Shown: positions 19,855 through 23,108 of the stretch, one piece after another
How positions within the stretch are numbered: position 1 is the first letter of the stretch
Layout of the letters: each line of letters opens with the position of its first letter
Assembly: GCA_038236905.1 (NCBI GenBank)
Contig: JBBRZG010000051.1
Span: 1 to 23,108 of the forward strand
Source: UKL13-2 sp038236905
GTDB lineage: Bacteria; Pseudomonadota; Gammaproteobacteria; Burkholderiales; Usitatibacteraceae
Direction: 5' to 3'
DNA: 23,108 nt
Position numbers and translations under genes: made by a program
Notes under the pieces: model-generated
What the model was told of the DNA's origin: nothing
What the model saw: the letters and a program-made list of their open reading frames with translations, nothing else
Database searches by the model: none

Positions 19855-22284
19855 ATGACGTTCGCTGACCAAGATAAAGATCCATCCAATTCAATCCTGC
19901 CATTGCTGCCGCTGCGCGACGTGGTGGTATTTCCACACATGGTGATTCCATTGTTTGTGGGTCGCCCTAAATCCATCAAAGCGCTCGAAGCAGCGATGGA
20001 AGAAGGTAAAAATGTGGTCCTGGTGGCGCAAAAGTCTGCGGGTAACGACGAACCAAATCCTGAGGATTTGTACGATGTCGGCTCGGTGGCCAGTATTTTA
20101 CAAATGCTTAAATTGCCGGACGGTACGGTTAAAGTTTTGGTCGAGGGCATTCATCGTGCCCGTATTAATCATGTGTTGAACGTTAAAGAAAATTACGAAG
20201 CTGAAATTACGCCGATCCCCCAAGAAGAAACTGATAACAACGAAGTTGAGGCAATGCGGCGCAGCTTGTTTGGCCAGTTCGACCAATACGTTAAACTCAA
20301 CAAAAAAATTCCGCCTGAAGTATTGACTTCACTCTCGGGAATCGACAACGCGAGTCGTTTGTCAGACACCATTGCTGCACATCTACCGCTTAAGTTAGAG
20401 CAGAAGCAGCAAATTCTTGAAAACTTTGATGTACCTTCACGCCTCGAGCAATTGCTCGGACTGCTCGAAACTGAAATCGACATTTTGCAGGTTGAAAAGC
20501 GTATACGCGGCCGCGTTAAGCGGCAGATGGAAAAATCGCAGCGCGAGTATTATTTAAACGAGCAGGTTAAAGCGATTCAAAAAGAGTTGGGCGAAACTGA
20601 AGACGGCGCAGACATTGATGAATTGGAAAAGAAAATCAAGGGCGCGCACATGCCAAAAGAGGCGCGTGCCAAAGCTGAAGCTGAATTAAAAAAACTAAAA
20701 CTGATGTCTCCCATGTCAGCGGAAGCAACGGTGGTGCGCAACTACATCGATACCGTCGTAGGGCTGCCGTGGAAGAAGAAAACCAAGGTAAGTTCTGATC
20801 TGCCGAACGCTGAAAAAGTGTTGAACGCCGATCATTACGGACTTGAGAAGGTTAAAGAGCGGATTGTCGAGTATCTCGCCGTGCAAAGCCGCGTCGACAA
20901 GCTCAAAGCCCCGATTCTGTGTCTTGTAGGCCCCCCTGGCGTGGGTAAGACATCGCTTGGTCAATCGATTGCCAAAGCGACTAACCGTAAATTCATTCGC
21001 ATGTCTTTGGGTGGCGTGCGCGATGAAGCTGAAATTCGTGGCCATCGTCGCACCTACATCGGCTCGATGCCGGGTAAAATTTTGCAGAACATGTCGAAAG
21101 TAGGCGTGCGAAATCCACTTTTCCTGCTTGATGAAGTCGACAAGATGGGGATGGATTTTCGTGGTGATCCGGCAAGTGCGTTGCTTGAAGTACTTGATCC
21201 CGAACAAAACCACACTTTCCAGGATCACTACGTCGAAGTAGATTTTGATTTGTCCGACGTCATGTTCGTGGCCACTTCAAATTCATTCAATATTCCCCCT
21301 GCGCTGTTGGATCGTATGGAAGTTATTCGCCTTGCGGGTTATACCGAAGATGAAAAAGTACACATTTCCCGCCAGTATTTGTTGCCCAAGCAAATGAAGG
21401 CAAACGGTGTGAAGGATGAGGAATTACATATTGCGGATGCGGCGCTGCGCGACATTACCCGCTACTACACGCGTGAGGCGGGTGTGCGCGGCATGGACCG
21501 CGAGATAGCCAAGATTTGTCGCAAGGTAGTTAAGGCACAATTGTCTGGTGAAGCCGCCAAGAAGAAGCCAGGCAAGGTGCAAGTAACCGCAAAAACGCTT
21601 GATAAATATTTGGGTGTGCGCCGCTATAGCTATGGCATTGCCGAGAAGTCAAACCAGATTGGTCAAGTAACGGGTTTGGCGTGGACCGAAGTGGGCGGCG
21701 AGCTTCTTACAGTTGAGGCCGCACGTTTACCTGGAAAAGGTAAAGTTGAAACCACAGGCAAGCTGGGTGAAGTTATGCAGGAATCGATTAAGGCCGCAAT
21801 ATCAGTAGTGAGATCGCGGGCGAAGATGCTCGGAATTGCTGAGGATTTTTACGAAAAAAATGATCTGCATATTCACTTGCCTGAGGGCGCGACACCCAAA
21901 GACGGACCGAGCGCGGGTGTGGCAATCACGACGGCATTGGTATCAGTCTTGTCAGGCATTCCGGTGCGCTGTGATGTGGCGATGACCGGAGAAATTACAT
22001 TGCGCGGTGAAGTCTTGCCCATTGGTGGTTTAAAAGAAAAGCTACTTGCTGCCGCGCGCGGCGGAATAAAGACAGTGCTGATACCTGAAGAAAATAAAAA
22101 GGATTTAGCGGAGATTCCAGTCGAGATTACCAAAGACTTGAACATCATTCCGGTACGTTGGATCGATAAGGTCCTCGAGACTGCGCTCGAACGTAATCCG
22201 GTACCGTTGGTTGAAAATGTCGATGTTCCAGCCGTTGCTGGTGCGCCTGTAAAAGACGGGCCACCGGTAGTGACTAAGCACTAA
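19855..22284 (+). CDS. lon: ATP-dependent protease Lon (LonA type)
   Basis: A homo-hexameric AAA+ serine protease that removes misfolded and short-lived regulatory proteins in the cytoplasm. The length, 809 residues, is typical for LonA. The N-terminal substrate-binding domain begins LPLLPLRDVVVFPHMVIPL. The long helical region (QREYYLNEQVKAIQKELGE) follows. The AAA+ module has Walker A GPPGVGKTS (359-367) and Walker B FLLDEVDKMG. The protease domain has the catalytic dyad Ser686 in DGPSAGVA and Lys729 in GGLKEK. ATG 19855 has AAGGA about 8 bases upstream. The last 25 or so residues are a variable tail. Flanking genes and a sigma-32-like promoter fit the usual locus. Confidence 0.98.
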   Translation: MTFADQDKDPSNSILPLLPLRDVVVFPHMVIPLFVGRPKSIKALEAAMEEGKNVVLVAQKSAGNDEPNPEDLYDVGSVASILQMLKLPDGTVKVLVEGIHRARINHVLNVKENYEAEITPIPQEETDNNEVEAMRRSLFGQFDQYVKLNKKIPPEVLTSLSGIDNASRLSDTIAAHLPLKLEQKQQILENFDVPSRLEQLLGLLETEIDILQVEKRIRGRVKRQMEKSQREYYLNEQVKAIQKELGETEDGADIDELEKKIKGAHMPKEARAKAEAELKKLKLMSPMSAEATVVRNYIDTVVGLPWKKKTKVSSDLPNAEKVLNADHYGLEKVKERIVEYLAVQSRVDKLKAPILCLVGPPGVGKTSLGQSIAKATNRKFIRMSLGGVRDEAEIRGHRRTYIGSMPGKILQNMSKVGVRNPLFLLDEVDKMGMDFRGDPASALLEVLDPEQNHTFQDHYVEVDFDLSDVMFVATSNSFNIPPALLDRMEVIRLAGYTEDEKVHISRQYLLPKQMKANGVKDEELHIADAALRDITRYYTREAGVRGMDREIAKICRKVVKAQLSGEAAKKKPGKVQVTAKTLDKYLGVRRYSYGIAEKSNQIGQVTGLAWTEVGGELLTVEAARLPGKGKVETTGKLGEVMQESIKAAISVVRSRAKMLGIAEDFYEKNDLHIHLPEGATPKDGPSAGVAITTALVSVLSGIPVRCDVAMTGEITLRGEVLPIGGLKEKLLAAARGGIKTVLIPEENKKDLAEIPVEITKDLNIIPVRWIDKVLETALERNPVPLVENVDVPAVAGAPVKDGPPVVTKH

Positions 22285-22333
22285 GCTCTAGAGCGGCGAA
22301 TTCCATAAACGCTGCAAAAGAATCTTGTTGACC

Positions 22334-22363
22334 TTGACATTCGCGCTGCTGAATTGCTATAAA
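22334..22363 (+). promoter_or_regulatory. Strong sigma-70-like promoter downstream of lon (distal hupB promoter)
   Basis: Consensus TTGACA (22334-22339) and TATAAA (22358-22363) are 18 bases apart. Transcription from about 22370 would give hupB a leader of about 250 bases. It is the best sigma-70 match I saw in the window. The 338-base gap 22285-22622 contains it, two weaker promoter-like sites, a 10-codon mini-ORF and a hairpin. Confidence 0.65.
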
Positions 22364-22403
22364 ATTGGAAGTTTGAAGCAGTGCAAAAGTTGTAGGTAGG
22401 GAG

Positions 22404-22436
22404 ATGTACAAGATTACGGCGCAACGCTATAAATAG
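22404..22436 (+). CDS. Possible leader mini-ORF, 10 codons
   Basis: ATG TAC AAG ATT ACG then five codons and TAG encode MYKITAQRYK. AGG lies 7 bases before the ATG, with GGGAG directly before it. It sits in the leader made by the promoter at 22334-22363. No attenuator-like codon run is visible; it may be unused. Confidence 0.22.
   Translation: MYKITAQRYK
22405..22433 (+). promoter_or_regulatory. Second candidate hupB promoter
   Basis: TGTACA (22405-22410) and TATAAA (22428-22433) are 17 bases apart, with 4 of 6 and 5 of 6 consensus matches. It overlaps the mini-ORF, so at most one of the two is likely to matter. Confidence 0.3.
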
Positions 22437-22522
22437 TGGGCAATTGAGCCTCCAGTTCTTCCGCACAAAATTCCTTTTTTATCCGAGTATCCGGTTCCTT
22501 ATTTTGTGAACCGTAATTATGT

Positions 22523-22550
22523 TTTACGAAATTCATTGCACGGTTAAAAT
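22523..22550 (+). promoter_or_regulatory. Proximal candidate hupB promoter
   Basis: TTTACG (22523-22528) and TAAAAT (22545-22550) are 16 bases apart. Transcription from about 22557 would give a leader of about 65 bases that still includes the hairpin at 22579-22596. Multiple promoters are known for E. coli hupB. Confidence 0.4.
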
Positions 22551-22578
22551 CTACAGTGCCTGAGAGAAACGAATAACT

Positions 22579-22596
22579 GACCGCCGAAGGGCGGTT
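22579..22596 (+). other. Hairpin in the hupB leader
   Basis: ACCGCC-GAAG-GGCGGT is a 6-bp GC-rich stem, extended by a G-T pair, with a tetraloop. It ends 26 bases before the hupB ATG and about 15 before the AAAGGGG ribosome site, so it could tune translation or stability. Confidence 0.55.
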
Positions 22597-22622
22597 CCAT
22601 AAATGACTGAAAGGGGTATCAC

Positions 22623-22895
22623 ATGAATAAAACGGAATTGATCGATTCCATGGCCAAGCAGGCAGACATTTCTAAAGCAGCAGCCGGCCGCGCGCTTGAC
22701 GGAATGGTAGCCGCTGTCCGCACGTCACTTAAAAAAGGCAACATGGTCACACTGGTTGGCTTTGGCACCTTCTATGTAGGCAAACGAGCAGCACGCGCAG
22801 GACGTAATCCTCGTACAGGTGTTGCGATTAAGATCAAAGCAGCTAAAGTTCCGAAGTTTCGTGCTGGTAAAGCATTGAAAGATGCGTTAAACTAG
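22623..22895 (+). CDS. hupB: DNA-binding protein HU
   Basis: HU is a small nucleoid protein that binds and bends DNA without strong sequence preference and acts as a dimer. The 90-residue length is exact for the family. It has the N-terminal helices (MNKTELIDSMAKQADISKAA), the GFGTFYVGKRAARAGRNPRTG arm region with the Arg-Asn-Pro intercalating tip, and the VPKFRAGKALKDAL C-terminal helix. ATG 22623 has AAAGGGG 7 bases upstream. Position after lon suggests the hupB (HU-beta) orthologue rather than hupA or ihf. The stop lies 8 bases from tRNA-Val, with no terminator between. Confidence 0.97.
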   Translation: MNKTELIDSMAKQADISKAAAGRALDGMVAAVRTSLKKGNMVTLVGFGTFYVGKRAARAGRNPRTGVAIKIKAAKVPKFRAGKALKDALN

Positions 22896-22903
22896 CAGGC
22901 TTC

Positions 22904-22979
22904 GGGTGCTTAGCTCAGCTGGTAGAGCGTCGCCCTTACAAGGCGAATGTCGGGGGTTCGAGCCCCTCAGCACCCACCA
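22904..22979 (+). tRNA. tRNA-Val(UAC)
   Basis: A 76-base tRNA with encoded CCA. Acceptor arm GGGTGCT pairs with AGCACCC, the D-arm has AGCTCAGCTGGTAGAGC, the anticodon arm is TCGCC-CTTACAA-GGCGA with anticodon TAC (22937-22939), and the T-arm has GGGGGTTCGAGCCCC. Only 8 bases separate it from the hupB stop, so it is probably cut from a hupB-tRNA transcript. Confidence 0.98.
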
Positions 22980-23040
22980 ATAGATTCAAGCAGTACTCTG
23001 TTAACTCGAATTGATGTATAGGCAGTATTTCCTATATGTT

Positions 23041-23108
23041 GGAGTGGTAGTTCAGTTGGTTAGAATACCGGCCTGTCACGCCGGGGGTCGCGGGTTCGAG
23101 TCCCGTCC
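23041..23108 (+). tRNA. tRNA-Asp(GUC), 3' end outside window
   Basis: The first 68 bases of a tRNA: GGAGTGG acceptor strand, D-arm AGTTCAGTTGGTTAGAAT, anticodon arm CCGGC-CTGTCAC-GCCGG with anticodon GTC (23075-23077), and T-arm GCGGGTTCGAGTCCCGTCC reaching the window edge. The acceptor 3' strand and CCA are cut off. It follows tRNA-Val by 61 bases and is probably in the same transcript. Confidence 0.96.

Noticed and set aside
20716..21228. 170-codon minus-strand frame inside lon
   Set aside because: Shadow of the highly conserved Lon AAA+ region.
22285..22294. Perfect palindrome GCTCTAGAGC right after the lon stop
   Set aside because: Too short for a terminator, with no loop and no T-run; likely chance.

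Overview
The window looks like a betaproteobacterial chromosome segment with no sign of phage or IS. The block tRNA-Leu, tig, clpP, clpX, lon, hupB, tRNA-Val, tRNA-Asp is a gene order I know from Betaproteobacteria. The proteins read like Burkholderiales or Nitrosomonadales homologues, but I cannot name a genus. Base composition looks moderate (about half G+C, by eye only).

Layout. 1-1277: 3' two thirds of typA (bipA), closed by a strong intrinsic terminator. 1409-3035: an exported COG4798-type methyltransferase and a small five-helix membrane protein. 3049-7930, all on the minus strand: a membrane-centred signalling cassette. In transcription order it holds a class III nucleotide cyclase homologue with one membrane helix and a periplasmic PEGA domain, a lipoprotein with two tandem TssQ-like repeats, a tail-anchored Ser/Thr kinase, and a coiled-coil protein with a lipoprotein-like leader and a type IV pilin-like C-terminal domain. 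No type VI secretion core gene is present. This is the most unusual part of the window.

8174-12125, minus strand: hpnC, hpnD, hpnE, the three-step route from farnesyl diphosphate to squalene for hopanoid synthesis. They are followed by an overlapping YciK-like SDR gene whose product has lost the catalytic Tyr. 12481-15614, plus strand: an exported cupredoxin-like protein and a dCACHE-HAMP-GGDEF-EAL protein. Its GGDEF site is degenerate and its EAL site looks intact, so it is probably a c-di-GMP phosphodiesterase.

15848-23108: the protein quality-control and nucleoid block. tRNA-Leu(UAG) is closed by its own terminator. tig and clpP overlap by 4 bases. clpX and lon are each preceded by an intergenic hairpin, and lon also by a sigma-32-like promoter. 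hupB has a 338-base upstream region with several promoter-like sites, a 10-codon mini-ORF and a leader hairpin. hupB runs 8 bases from tRNA-Val(UAC), followed by tRNA-Asp(GUC), which is cut by the window edge.

Trigger factor, ClpXP and Lon form the folding and degradation set. HpnCDE feed squalene to a hopene cyclase that is not in the window. The kinase cassette and the EAL protein are membrane sensors or signal relays whose inputs are unknown.
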